Below, in pieces: positions 1 to 8,157 of a stretch of DNA of 64,000 nt. Numbering within the stretch: the stretch's first letter is position 1; every line of letters begins with the position of its first letter. The stretch comes from JARBUG01 sp035628915 (GTDB taxonomy: Bacteria > Bacillota > Sulfobacillia > Symbiobacteriales > Symbiobacteriaceae), in contig DASPIW010000036.1 of the NCBI GenBank assembly GCA_035628915.1, positions 1-64,000 on the forward strand, in the 5' to 3' direction. Under the pieces are notes generated by a model. That model worked only from the letters and a program-made list of their open reading frames with translations, had not been told where the DNA came from and did not search any database. Position numbers and translations under genes: made by a program.

Positions 1-165
1 TACTTATCGTTCGTACGACTCGCATAGCTCTTTCGACGGCAAGGTGCGAAGCGCACTTCGTGCGGCACCTTACGGTCGATGCGACAAGTTGCTCACGCAA
101 CTTGCGCTGTCTTACACTGTCTAGTTTTCAAGGTTCGAGGCCGCCGTCTCAGCGACAGCTTTTAT
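1..165 (-). other. Leader of an rRNA operon that lies off the left edge
   Basis: Read on the minus strand, 117-133 gives a CCTTGAAAACTAGACAG block, the kind of element found upstream of 16S and 23S genes in Firmicutes. It lies just downstream of two good promoters. Further left are a stem CAAGTTGC/GCAACTTG (85-92 with 97-104, 4-nt loop) and a nested stem AAGGTGC/GCACCTT (41-47 with 65-71) around CGCAC/GTGCG (52-56 with 60-64), as expected in processed rRNA leaders. The rRNA gene itself would start beyond position 1, so its identity is inferred. No convincing protein gene is seen here. Confidence 0.65.
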
Positions 166-194
166 AGATTATCAGGTTTGCATCCGCCCGTCAA
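166..194 (-). promoter_or_regulatory. rrn promoter P2
   Basis: The minus strand reads TTGACG (189-194), a 17-nt spacer and TAATCT (166-171), followed by the rRNA-type leader. It is the downstream member of a tandem pair, an arrangement typical of rRNA operons. Confidence 0.7.
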
Positions 195-273
195 CCGACC
201 AGTTTTTGGTAATTTCGGCTCTCAGAGCTTCTCTGCATCGCCGTTCGCACGTAGCAGCGCCCGGCGAGGAGTA

Positions 274-302
274 ACTCTATCACGACGCCTACCTCGAGTC
301 AA
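274..302 (-). promoter_or_regulatory. rrn promoter P1
   Basis: The minus strand reads TTGACT (297-302), a 17-nt spacer and TAGAGT (274-279), about 108 bp upstream of P2. Spacing is ideal and both boxes are close to the sigma-A consensus. Confidence 0.6.
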
Positions 303-324
303 CTGACCAAAATCCGACAGAATA

Positions 325-354
325 AGGCCGGCACACCACAAGGCATGCCGGCCT
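325..354 (-). terminator. Terminator of the chemoreceptor/binding-protein fusion gene
   Basis: Perfect 9-bp stem AGGCCGGCA/TGCCGGCCT (325-333 with 346-354), followed on the minus strand by a T-rich tract. It separates the gene at 369-2747 from the rrn promoters. Confidence 0.75.
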
Positions 355-368
355 GAGAGCACCTACAT

Positions 369-2747
369 CTAATCAGCCGCGTGCATGCTAGCTGGCTGCT
401 TTCCGGTCAGCCACATGTCCTTGAACCGCCGCAGGCCCAGCACATGCGCACGGTCACCTTTTACCCAGGGCTGAATGGCGATACACTCGTCCGTCTGGCA
501 AAGGAAAACCCAGGCGGCGTCTTCGATCAGGACATCCTGGAGCTGCTTATAGACCGTTCTGCGCCGCACCGGACTCGTGGTCCGCTGACCTTCTTCCAGC
601 AGACGGTCTACCTCTGCATTCTTGTAAAGGCCACGGTTCCCGCCCTCCATATTCGACCGCGAACTGAACAAGGGCTGCAGGAAGTTGTCCGGGTCGCCCG
701 TGTCACCGATCCAGCCCGCCAGGAAGATATCACACTGTCCAAAGACCTGCTCACGATTGTAATCACTGCCGGAAAGCGGGGTGACTTCACACGGTATGCT
801 GGCCGCGTTCAGCATCTCCGCGATCAGAGCCGCGCGGTGCTCTGCTTCCCTCCCTATCCGGCAGGCCAGCTTCAGAGGCTGTTTGATGCCGCCGATTTCC
901 GCCACCAGGCGCCGGGCCGTCGCCACATCGTGCCGATAGCCCTTCACTTCCGGATCGTACCCAAAGATCCCGGCGGGAAGCGGCCCGGACAACGAGTGCG
1001 CCCGGCCGACGTAGGTCTCGGTAATCCGATCGCTCTCCACCGCATAGTTTAGTGCCTGGCGGAGCCGCTTCTCCCGCATGAAAGGTCTGCGGAAATTCAT
1101 GCCTATGTACTGTACCATGAGCGACGGACTCTGCAGGATCATGGGTCCAACCTGCGGATCCTGCATGAACTGCGCCCCGGCAGCGACGCAGTCTACCCGG
1201 CCGGCCTTGAACAGATCTAAATACTCATCCGGTCCCACAGCCACATTGACTTCAACCCGGTCCAGGAAAGGCCGTCCTTCATAATAATCGGGGTTTGCCT
1301 CCAAAGTGAGGTGGTGCCCCTCGACCCGTTCGAGCAGTCGGAATGCACCGGTCCCCATCGGGTTTCTGGCAAAGTCAGGCCGTTCGGCCGCCTCCCGCGG
1401 CACGATGGCCGCACCCAGGTAGGCCATGTTCGACAGGAAGGGGTTGAACGGGTGCTGGAGCGTGATCGTGAGGCTGTGCGGCCCGGTCACCCGAATCCCC
1501 CGCACGCCCGTGGCACGGCCGGCCACGTATTCCTGGGCGCCGTCGACCATTTCGAACAGCCAGGCCTGCGGACTGCCCACCCGCGGGTTCAAAACGCGCT
1601 CAAGGGAGTACTTTACATCGTCGGCCCGCACTTCACGTCCGCTGTGAAACTTGACGCCCTTACGCAAGACGAAAGTCCAGGTGCGGCTGTCGGATGAAAG
1701 CTCCCAGCCGGCCGCCAGCCCGGGAATCACTCGTGCATCGGGTCCGAACTGTGCAAGACAGTCGAATAGATTGGCGATGATGTTCGCTGACGACTGATCC
1801 GTGCAGAACGCCGGATCGAGCGTCTCCGGCTGGCGCTGGGCCGTACGAAGCACATCGCTGCCGCTCCCGGTTTCCTGCAGTTGGAGCATGGCCTGGAGCG
1901 AGCCCGTCAGCGACCCAAGATCGGACACGGCGGCACTCTGCTGGTCGGCGCCCACGGAGAGCACCTGCAAAACCGCCAGCAGGCTTTCAACAACTGTCTG
2001 CCCGCCGGCCACCGAATCGCTGACCTGCTCAGCCTGGGCAGCCTGCTGCCCCAGACTCGAGACCATCTGCTCCACCTGGCCGTTGAACCCCTCCACTGAA
2101 TCGACGACCGCCCGGAAGGCAGAACCAGCCGTAGATGCGGCCTGGACGCCGTCTTCAGCGCCCTTGACGTTCTGATGAATCGCATCGACCGCACGGTGAA
2201 CCCCTTGCTGAATCTCCTGGACAGCCGAGCGAATCTCATTTACGTGCTTACGCGACTCCTCGGCCAGGCGGCGAATCTCTCCGGCTACAACAGCAAAGCC
2301 GCGACCGTGCTGCCCTGCCCGGGCCGCCTCGATGGCGGCGTTCAGTGCGAGCAAGTTCGTACGCTCCGCGACTTTATTGATGATTCCAACGATCTTCCCG
2401 ATCTCTTCAGACGAGGCAAGCAGATGTCTGATCTGTTGCTCCGCGGCGGCCGTGTACGTTCGGATCGCCTCGATCCTGGCCATGGACGCCTCAACCGCCC
2501 GGGCGCCCGAGGCGGCTACTTCCACCGTGCCCCGGGCAGAACCGCGGGCCATTTCCAGGGACTTGAGCACATCCTCCGAAAGCCGCGCCAGGTCCGCGAC
2601 ACCCGCCAGAGCCGTAGTCAGGGTCTCGCCTTGCGACTCGATACCCTTTCCTACTTCTGCCAGAGAGGAACTCATCCGCTCCGTTGTCTCCTGCAGGCGC
2701 AAAACCGCACGGCGCAGCTTTTCCGCCATCAACGGTGCGTGAGCCAT
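369..2747 (-). CDS. Chemoreceptor signalling domain fused to a family 5 solute-binding domain
   Basis: This 792-residue protein joins two modules. Residues about 1-290 are an alpha-helical methyl-accepting chemotaxis domain; the conserved hairpin tip is present (ERTNLLALNAAIEAARAG and GRGFAVVAGEIRRLAEES, about 128-165), the part that contacts CheA and CheW. Residues about 297-780 are a family 5 (oligopeptide/dipeptide) ABC solute-binding domain, with LDPAF near its start and the WTFVLRKGVKFHSG signature. No signal peptide or membrane segment is visible, so a normally extracytoplasmic binding fold would sit in the cytoplasm as a ligand sensor (inference). I chose ATG 2745-2747 because AGGGGGT lies 8 nt upstream; a GTG 11 codons earlier (2780) has no such site. 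A terminator follows at 325-354. The ligand is unknown. Confidence 0.9.
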   Translation of the reverse strand: MAHAPLMAEKLRRAVLRLQETTERMSSSLAEVGKGIESQGETLTTALAGVADLARLSEDVLKSLEMARGSARGTVEVAASGARAVEASMARIEAIRTYTAAAEQQIRHLLASSEEIGKIVGIINKVAERTNLLALNAAIEAARAGQHGRGFAVVAGEIRRLAEESRKHVNEIRSAVQEIQQGVHRAVDAIHQNVKGAEDGVQAASTAGSAFRAVVDSVEGFNGQVEQMVSSLGQQAAQAEQVSDSVAGGQTVVESLLAVLQVLSVGADQQSAAVSDLGSLTGSLQAMLQLQETGSGSDVLRTAQRQPETLDPAFCTDQSSANIIANLFDCLAQFGPDARVIPGLAAGWELSSDSRTWTFVLRKGVKFHSGREVRADDVKYSLERVLNPRVGSPQAWLFEMVDGAQEYVAGRATGVRGIRVTGPHSLTITLQHPFNPFLSNMAYLGAAIVPREAAERPDFARNPMGTGAFRLLERVEGHHLTLEANPDYYEGRPFLDRVEVNVAVGPDEYLDLFKAGRVDCVAAGAQFMQDPQVGPMILQSPSLMVQYIGMNFRRPFMREKRLRQALNYAVESDRITETYVGRAHSLSGPLPAGIFGYDPEVKGYRHDVATARRLVAEIGGIKQPLKLACRIGREAEHRAALIAEMLNAASIPCEVTPLSGSDYNREQVFGQCDIFLAGWIGDTGDPDNFLQPLFSSRSNMEGGNRGLYKNAEVDRLLEEGQRTTSPVRRRTVYKQLQDVLIEDAAWVFLCQTDECIAIQPWVKGDRAHVLGLRRFKDMWLTGKQPASMHAAD

Positions 2748-2840
2748 CCAAGCACCCCCTGATGTTACGAAAACTTTCACATTCCCTTTTTCGGTTTAGA
2801 GTCAAAGAATCCCTCTACAGAAAAGTACGATTATGGGTAC

Positions 2841-4229
2841 TCAGCCTGCCCTCCGGCCGGACAGCTGAAACGCCAGGCTCCCGCGTCGCTCCTCCACGTA
2901 CGCGAATGCCAGGGAGACGGCGGGCAGCAGAAATGCGAAGAAGGTGAAAGGCACGAAAGACCGGGCCGGGACCCCAAGGGCGGCTGCCGCGAGCATGGCC
3001 ATCAAGTTCCAGGGGATGACGCCTGACAGCACGGTCCCCGAGTCTGCCAGCGAACGCGCCAGCAGGTTGGGGGACAGGCGGGCGCCCTCGAACGTAGCGC
3101 GCATCATCCTGCCGGTGATGATGATGGGCAGCGCCTGATTGGCCGCCACGAATGCCACGCCGGTGGAGACCAGCATCGACGAGCCCACAAGCGCCAGCGG
3201 GCGCCTTGTGCCTTCCACCAGGCGCGAAAAGACCACGGATAGCATACCGGTCTTCTCCATGATGCCGCTCAGCGCCCCGGCTGCCAGCAGCAGCGCAAAC
3301 TGGCGCCACATGGGGAAGAGGCCGCCGCCCGAGAATACCTTGTCAAGAGCGGTATCACCCGCTTGCGACGTAAAGCCGTACAGAGCCGCCCACACCGGTG
3401 CTAGCACCGAGGTGCCTGCAACTACCACGCTCAAGACCGCTCCCGCCAAAATGCCCAGGCCCAGGGCCCACTTGACCGGAACCCGGAAGAATGCCAGTGC
3501 CAGCACCAACACGGGCGGGACAAGCAGCCACGGGCTGATGACGAAATGCGTACTGATCGCTTCGCGCATAGTCGAACCAGCAGTACTGGCATCCGCCGCC
3601 GGCCCCAGCCCGAAAGCCAGGTAACCGACCAGCGCCAGCCCCGCAGCGGTAATGCCGGTCGGGGCAAGCACTGACAGCATCTTGCGCAGGTCGGTCCCGG
3701 TCATCGCTACGGTCAGGTTCAGGCTGCCGGCCAGCGGCGAGGAGCGGTCGCCAAAGAGCGCGCCCGAAACCAGGGCGCCCGCCACCATGGGTAGGGGTGC
3801 GCCCACGCCGTGGGCGACGCCCATGATCGCCACGCCAAGCGTGCTGTACGTCCCGACCGACGTGCCCAGCAGCATCGACATCGCGAGGGCCAGCACAAAG
3901 GCTGTCGGCACCAAGAAGCGGGGACTGGCCACGCCAAGGCCATAGTAAATCATCGCCGGCACGGTGCCGGACACCTTCCAAACGCCGATAAGGCAGCCAA
4001 CCAGCACCAGGATGATGATGGGAATCAGGGTCGCCTTCATACCGCCCGAAGCGGCCGCGCCAAGGTCGGTCAGTGACCAGCCCTTTTTCAGCGCCAGCAC
4101 CAGGGCCGCGGCGACCCCCGCCAACAGCGGCCAATACAGGTCCGTCGACCCGGAAATGATCGTCGCGAGCATCAGGACTGCGGCTGTTGCCAGTGGAAGA
4201 ATAGCCTCGGCTAGACTAAAGCGGTTCAA
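2841..4229 (-). CDS. NhaC-family Na+/H+ antiporter
   Basis: Integral membrane protein of about 462 residues with some 11-12 hydrophobic segments. It has NhaC-family features: an early GGMKATLIPIIILVLVG helix, the GTSVGTYSTLGVAIMGVA stretch and the FGDRSSPLAGS motif. The family exchanges sodium for protons (some members malate/lactate) and would support pH and sodium homeostasis. The start is taken as TTG 4227-4229, with GAGGGTG 10 nt upstream; a TTG 14 codons earlier (4271) is possible. It lies between the fusion chemoreceptor and an oligopeptide-binding lipoprotein on the same strand, but gaps of 60-100 nt give no firm operon evidence. Confidence 0.85.
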   Translation of the reverse strand: MNRFSLAEAILPLATAAVLMLATIISGSTDLYWPLLAGVAAALVLALKKGWSLTDLGAAASGGMKATLIPIIILVLVGCLIGVWKVSGTVPAMIYYGLGVASPRFLVPTAFVLALAMSMLLGTSVGTYSTLGVAIMGVAHGVGAPLPMVAGALVSGALFGDRSSPLAGSLNLTVAMTGTDLRKMLSVLAPTGITAAGLALVGYLAFGLGPAADASTAGSTMREAISTHFVISPWLLVPPVLVLALAFFRVPVKWALGLGILAGAVLSVVVAGTSVLAPVWAALYGFTSQAGDTALDKVFSGGGLFPMWRQFALLLAAGALSGIMEKTGMLSVVFSRLVEGTRRPLALVGSSMLVSTGVAFVAANQALPIIITGRMMRATFEGARLSPNLLARSLADSGTVLSGVIPWNLMAMLAAAALGVPARSFVPFTFFAFLLPAVSLAFAYVEERRGSLAFQLSGRRAG

Positions 4230-4331
4230 CGTTGCTGCACACCCTCTGTGGTTTGTTAAAGCCGGGAACAATTACTACGCTACCCAAAACAAATAAGGAT
4301 TCGCCGCGACTGCAGCAAACCCCTACCGAAA

Positions 4332-5999
4332 TTACTGTTTCTCTTCAGGTATCCACCACTCCCACACGTTCCAAAGGGCGCCCCGGGCGTCCGCCTTTAC
4401 GCCGCGCAGGCGGTCTGACCGGACTCCTGCCACTTCGTTCTCCACGTACAGGAAGAGATAGGGCAGTTCCTCGTTGAGCAGCTTCAGCCACTCCGCGTAG
4501 ACGGGCTTGCGCTCAGACACCGCCATCGCCTGGCGGCCCCGCAGAATCAGCTCCTCACTGCGCTCACTGCTCCAACCCGATACCTGCCCCCACTTGTTGT
4601 CCGGCGAAAAGACCGGGCCAGGGTCCGGATCCCGGCCCAAATCCCAGCCGAGCAACCAGGCATCCACCTGCCGCTGTCCGAACACCTCCCGGATCAGCCG
4701 TCCGAACTCCATCAGCTGCAAGTCGGCTTTCACGCCCAGCGCCCGCAAATTACGCTGGATCATGGCCGCCGACGCTTCCCGCACCGGATTCCCTTTCGGA
4801 TATACAAGCGTGAACTGAAGCCGGTGACCATCCCGTACCCGGTATCCGGCAGCATCCAACGCTGACCAACCGGCTTCAGCCAACAAGGTCGCTGCTTTGC
4901 CGGGATCGTAGGGATAACCATTCAGGCCCTCCGGCGCCGCCCAGTGCCCGGGCGTAACGTGGGTGTTTACCACCGCACCGTGTCCGTGCAGGAGCTCATC
5001 AACCAGCCATCTTCGGTTGATGCCGTACATGAGCGCCTGCCGCACGCGGCTATCCGAAAATGGCGGCCGGTCGTGATTGAGCCCGAGGTACTGATAGCCC
5101 GCCGACGGCCACTCCACAAGTGAGATAGGCTGCCCGTCGACCAGGTTCGACGCCTCTTCCGCCGACAAAGGCACGTAGTCGACGGATCCGGCCTGAAGCA
5201 TCTCGAGCGCCTTTCCGGGTGGAACCACCCGAGCGATTGCCGCCTCCGCATAGGGCTTTCCCAGGTGATATGGTTCGTGCCTCACCAGCTTTAGGTACTC
5301 GCCCTTGCGGAATTCCATCAGCTTGAAGGGCCCGGTGCCGACCGCTTCCTGCGTATGCGCAGGGGCGATGGGCAGCATCAGCGCAGTGAACAGCGGTGCG
5401 TATGGGGTATCGGCAGAGAAGCTGACCGTGTAAGCATCGGCCATCGCCATGGCCTGCCGGCCCGGACCGTCAAGCCATCGCTTCCAGGCTGCCGCTTTCC
5501 GGGCCGCTCCTTCCGCCATGCTGATCTTCCCGGCAGCCACATCCCGGTCCGCAGCGTCCCGTTCGTCCAGCAACACGCGTGCGCCCCGCAAGGCCGTCAG
5601 CTTCCCGGTGTGCGGCCCGGAGTACTCCGGCGCCAGCATCGCCTGATAGGTAAAGACCACATCCTCCGCTGTAAACGGCTTGCCGTCATGCCAGAGCACA
5701 TCCTTGCGGAGGTGAAACGTCACCGTCCGCTGGTCCGCTGAGATGGTGAAGTCTGCGCACAGGTCGCAAATAGGCTCCAGCTGCGGTCCCGTGCGGAGCA
5801 GCCCACTATACATCAGCTGCGAAACGACGGCGGAGTCCCGCTCCTCGCTCACCAACGGGCGAAAGACTCCACCGGGCGCCCTGAGCAGCCCCAGGGTAAT
5901 CGTGCCGCCCGATACGGGCTTCTCCGGAATCACAGGGCGGGCACAGCCCGCCGCCACCAGAACTACAAGCGCCAGCAGCGCCATCAGCCGCCTCGCCAC
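4332..5999 (-). CDS. Oligopeptide ABC transporter substrate-binding lipoprotein (family 5)
   Basis: A 555-residue solute-binding protein. The N-terminus is a lipoprotein signal: VARRLMALLALVVLVAAGC with lipobox VAAGC, so the mature protein would be anchored on the outer face of the membrane. The body is family 5: FHLRKDVLWHDGKPFTAEDV and a late GYQYLGLNHDRPPFSDSRVR region. The start is GTG 5997-5999, with AAAGGGGG about 8 nt upstream; this places the signal peptide at the very start and leaves the hairpin at 6059-6080 outside the gene. No permease or ATPase genes are next to it, so it is an orphan binding protein here. Confidence 0.88.
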   Translation of the reverse strand: MARRLMALLALVVLVAAGCARPVIPEKPVSGGTITLGLLRAPGGVFRPLVSEERDSAVVSQLMYSGLLRTGPQLEPICDLCADFTISADQRTVTFHLRKDVLWHDGKPFTAEDVVFTYQAMLAPEYSGPHTGKLTALRGARVLLDERDAADRDVAAGKISMAEGAARKAAAWKRWLDGPGRQAMAMADAYTVSFSADTPYAPLFTALMLPIAPAHTQEAVGTGPFKLMEFRKGEYLKLVRHEPYHLGKPYAEAAIARVVPPGKALEMLQAGSVDYVPLSAEEASNLVDGQPISLVEWPSAGYQYLGLNHDRPPFSDSRVRQALMYGINRRWLVDELLHGHGAVVNTHVTPGHWAAPEGLNGYPYDPGKAATLLAEAGWSALDAAGYRVRDGHRLQFTLVYPKGNPVREASAAMIQRNLRALGVKADLQLMEFGRLIREVFGQRQVDAWLLGWDLGRDPDPGPVFSPDNKWGQVSGWSSERSEELILRGRQAMAVSERKPVYAEWLKLLNEELPYLFLYVENEVAGVRSDRLRGVKADARGALWNVWEWWIPEEKQ

Positions 6000-6058
6000 C
6001 CGGGCGCCCCCTTTGTGCAGAGTATCACCTTTCTTATTCCCCACCAGGCGCAAAAAGA

Positions 6059-6080
6059 AGCGAGGGCCCAGGCCCTCGCT
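6059..6080 (-). terminator. Terminator after the lamin-tail gene
   Basis: Perfect 10-bp stem AGCGAGGGCC/GGCCCTCGCT with a 2-nt apex, followed on the minus strand by TTCTTTTT. It ends the gene at 6095-6523. Confidence 0.85.
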
Positions 6081-6094
6081 CCGCAGGCTGTCAC

Positions 6095-6523
6095 TTATTC
6101 GCTGATGTTGCGGACACCCGCATCCGGCAGCTCGTAGCTCGATACCAGCCTGCCGGACCGGTCATACAGGCAGGCCGTGTCGCCCGCATCTTCCCAGACA
6201 AAGGTCTCCCGGTGCTGGTAGAGATGTATCTGCGGTGCCTCGCCGGTCGTCGCCGTGGCGCCGTTGGTCCCCCGCCCGGTATACAGGAGAATGAGCCCGC
6301 CGGGCTCCAGCTCCCACAGGTCACCGTTGGACAGGAAACGAGGGAACAGGTACCGGTAATGGTCAACCTGGTCTTGCTTCCGGTTGGTCAGGGACCAGCC
6401 CCGTAGATTGACAGGTGCATCGCCCGTGTTCACCAACACGACGTACTCTTCTTCCGGGGCCTGAGGTGCGCTGAATGGATCGGAGTGGTGCCAAACGCCT
6501 GCCACGACTATGCCGGAGAGCAT
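6095..6523 (-). CDS. Small lamin-tail-domain protein
   Basis: 142 residues that look almost entirely like one lamin-tail (LTD) beta-sandwich: EEYVVLVNTGDAPVNLRGW (family pattern E-[YF]-V-x-[IL]-x-N then L-x-G-W), LTNRK, an LEPGG turn, and DTACLYDRSGRLVSSY near the C-terminus. In bacteria this domain is usually secreted or attached to nucleases; here it stands alone with no obvious signal peptide. ATG 6521-6523 is preferred, 12 nt after GGAGGGGG; TTG at 6535 abuts that site and is less likely. It is followed by a clear terminator, so it is probably monocistronic. Function unknown. Confidence 0.75.
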   Translation of the reverse strand: MLSGIVVAGVWHHSDPFSAPQAPEEEYVVLVNTGDAPVNLRGWSLTNRKQDQVDHYRYLFPRFLSNGDLWELEPGGLILLYTGRGTNGATATTGEAPQIHLYQHRETFVWEDAGDTACLYDRSGRLVSSYELPDAGVRNISE

Positions 6524-6572
6524 GCCAGGGGCCAACCCCCTCCCGCTTTAACGTTACCTTATCATTATAAGT

Positions 6573-8045
6573 CTATACGACTGGGCCGCTCAACTCCAGC
6601 CTGCTCTCGTCAGGGCGCCCCTCCTCCTTCAGAATCCTCCGCACGGCCGCGCCCAACCGTTTGACACCGTCACCGATTTCCGACTCCTTGGGGTAGGAGA
6701 AATTCAGGCGGATGCCGCGGCGCGCCTCGTCACCGGGGCCGTAGTAGTCGCCCGGAATGAAGGCGACGCCCTCCCTGGCGGCCTCCGACAGGAGCCGCCG
6801 GGCCCGCAGTGGCCGGGGCAGGGCACACCAAAGATTATAGCCGCCGTCGGGCACGTGCCACGTCACACCCGCCGGCATATGCTGCTTCAGGGCCGCGGCC
6901 AGCGTGTCGCGACGGCGGAGGAGCATCGGGCGCAGGCGCTGCAGATGCTGATCGAAGTCACCTTCCCGGATGAAGGCATCCATCACCCACTGGCTGAGGA
7001 GGGCGGCCCGGAAATCCAGAATGCCCCGGGCGGCGGCAATCCGCTCCACCACAGCCGGCGAAGCCGACAGCCACGCCAGGCGCAGCCCGGGCGTCACCGA
7101 CTTGCTGAAGCTGCTGATATGGATGACATACCCGCCTGGATCCAGCGCTTTCAGCGAAGGGATGCGCTCCCCGGCAAACTGGAGCTCGCCGTACGGGTCA
7201 TCCTCCACAATGCCGACCTGATGCCGCGCCGCCAAATGCAGCAGCTGCCGGCGGCGCTCCAGGCTCATAGTGACTCCCAGCGGATTGTGGAACGTGGGCA
7301 CGGTCAGGAGCAGCTTCGGCCGGTAACGCAGGAAAACCTCGCCGAGGCCTTCCACCTGCAGCCCGTGCCGGTCAACGCCCACCGGCACCACCCGAACGCC
7401 CGCCGATTCGAAAATGCCCAGCGTATTGATGTAGGACGGCACCTCAACGACGACAGTGTCACCAGGCTGGAGCAACACCCGGCTGATCAGGTACAGGGCA
7501 AGCTGCGACCCGCCCAGCACCAACACCTCGCCCGGATTGACGCCCATGCGCCTGGCAATCGCTTCCCGCAGGGGCAGGTAGCCGGCGACGGGGCCATAGC
7601 CCAGCGGAGCACGCCCGGTGGAAAAAGCCCGGGCAAAAAGCCGGCCCAGCGCGGCCGCGGGGAACAGGTCCGGCGCCATCTCGCCGTGTGCAAAGGAGAT
7701 CGACCCGGCTCGCCGCATGACCGCGTTGACGTCGGCCACCACCGGATCTTCCGGTTCGTTCACGCCGGCCCAATGCATTGGCCGCACGGGGCCTTCCGGC
7801 GGGGGCGTCGGCGGTGCCATTACGACTGTACCGTGGCCGACGCGCCCTTCCACCAGGCCCTCCGACGCCAGATCACGGTATGCGTTGACCACCGTGGTCC
7901 GGTTCACGCCCAGCGTATTGGCCAGGCTCCGTTCCGGCGGCAGGCGCGTGCCAGCCGGAAGCCCCCCCGAGAGAATGCGCTGGCGAATCTGGTCGCGCAG
8001 CTGCTGGTACAAGGGTGTCGAACTGGCACGGTCCAATTCAAACAT
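6573..8045 (-). CDS. MocR-type GntR regulator with aminotransferase domain
   Basis: 490 residues. Residues 1-75 are a GntR winged helix (TPLYQQLRDQIRQRILSG, then LPPERSLANTLGVNRTTV). Residues about 110-480 are a fold-type I aminotransferase-like domain with the PLP lysine in ISSFSKSVTPGLRL and the FHNPLGVTMS asparagine region. Such MocR proteins sense PLP or an amino compound and regulate nearby genes or their own. The start ATG 8043-8045 follows GGGGTG by 6 nt. The promoter (8080-8108) has an inverted repeat ATTTGG/CCAAAT (8064-8081) over the -10/start region, suggesting autoregulation. The regulated pathway cannot be told from its neighbours. Confidence 0.9.
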   Translation of the reverse strand: MFELDRASSTPLYQQLRDQIRQRILSGGLPAGTRLPPERSLANTLGVNRTTVVNAYRDLASEGLVEGRVGHGTVVMAPPTPPPEGPVRPMHWAGVNEPEDPVVADVNAVMRRAGSISFAHGEMAPDLFPAAALGRLFARAFSTGRAPLGYGPVAGYLPLREAIARRMGVNPGEVLVLGGSQLALYLISRVLLQPGDTVVVEVPSYINTLGIFESAGVRVVPVGVDRHGLQVEGLGEVFLRYRPKLLLTVPTFHNPLGVTMSLERRRQLLHLAARHQVGIVEDDPYGELQFAGERIPSLKALDPGGYVIHISSFSKSVTPGLRLAWLSASPAVVERIAAARGILDFRAALLSQWVMDAFIREGDFDQHLQRLRPMLLRRRDTLAAALKQHMPAGVTWHVPDGGYNLWCALPRPLRARRLLSEAAREGVAFIPGDYYGPGDEARRGIRLNFSYPKESEIGDGVKRLGAAVRRILKEEGRPDESRLELSGPVV

Positions 8046-8063
8046 CAGCAACACCCCGCATCG

Positions 8064-8081
8064 ATTTGGTCTCATCCAAAT
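8064..8081. promoter_or_regulatory. Likely operator of the MocR gene
   Basis: Inverted repeat ATTTGG-N6-CCAAAT overlapping the -10 box and expected transcription start of the MocR promoter. Assignment to MocR autoregulation is inference. Confidence 0.45.
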
Positions 8082-8108
8082 GATAGTGCCTGCCGCCGGC
8101 CATCACAA
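8080..8108 (-). promoter_or_regulatory. Promoter of the MocR gene
   Basis: TTGTGA (8103-8108), 17-nt spacer, TATCAT (8080-8085) on the minus strand, 35 nt upstream of the start codon. Confidence 0.6.
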
Positions 8109-8115
8109 GAAAAAA

Positions 8116-8143
8116 GTGGGCGCCCCCTGCCGGGGACGCCCAC
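8116..8143 (-). terminator. Terminator of the 2Fe-2S protein gene
   Basis: GTGGGCG-CCCC/GGGG-GCGCCCAC hairpin with one T:C mismatch, followed on the minus strand by TTTTTT; 15 nt after the stop codon. Confidence 0.85.
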
Positions 8144-8157
8144 ATAAGAGCGAACTG

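Noticed and set aside
79..306. 75-codon plus-strand frame at the left edge
   Set aside because: It runs through rRNA leader stems and two minus-strand promoters and has no ribosome site.
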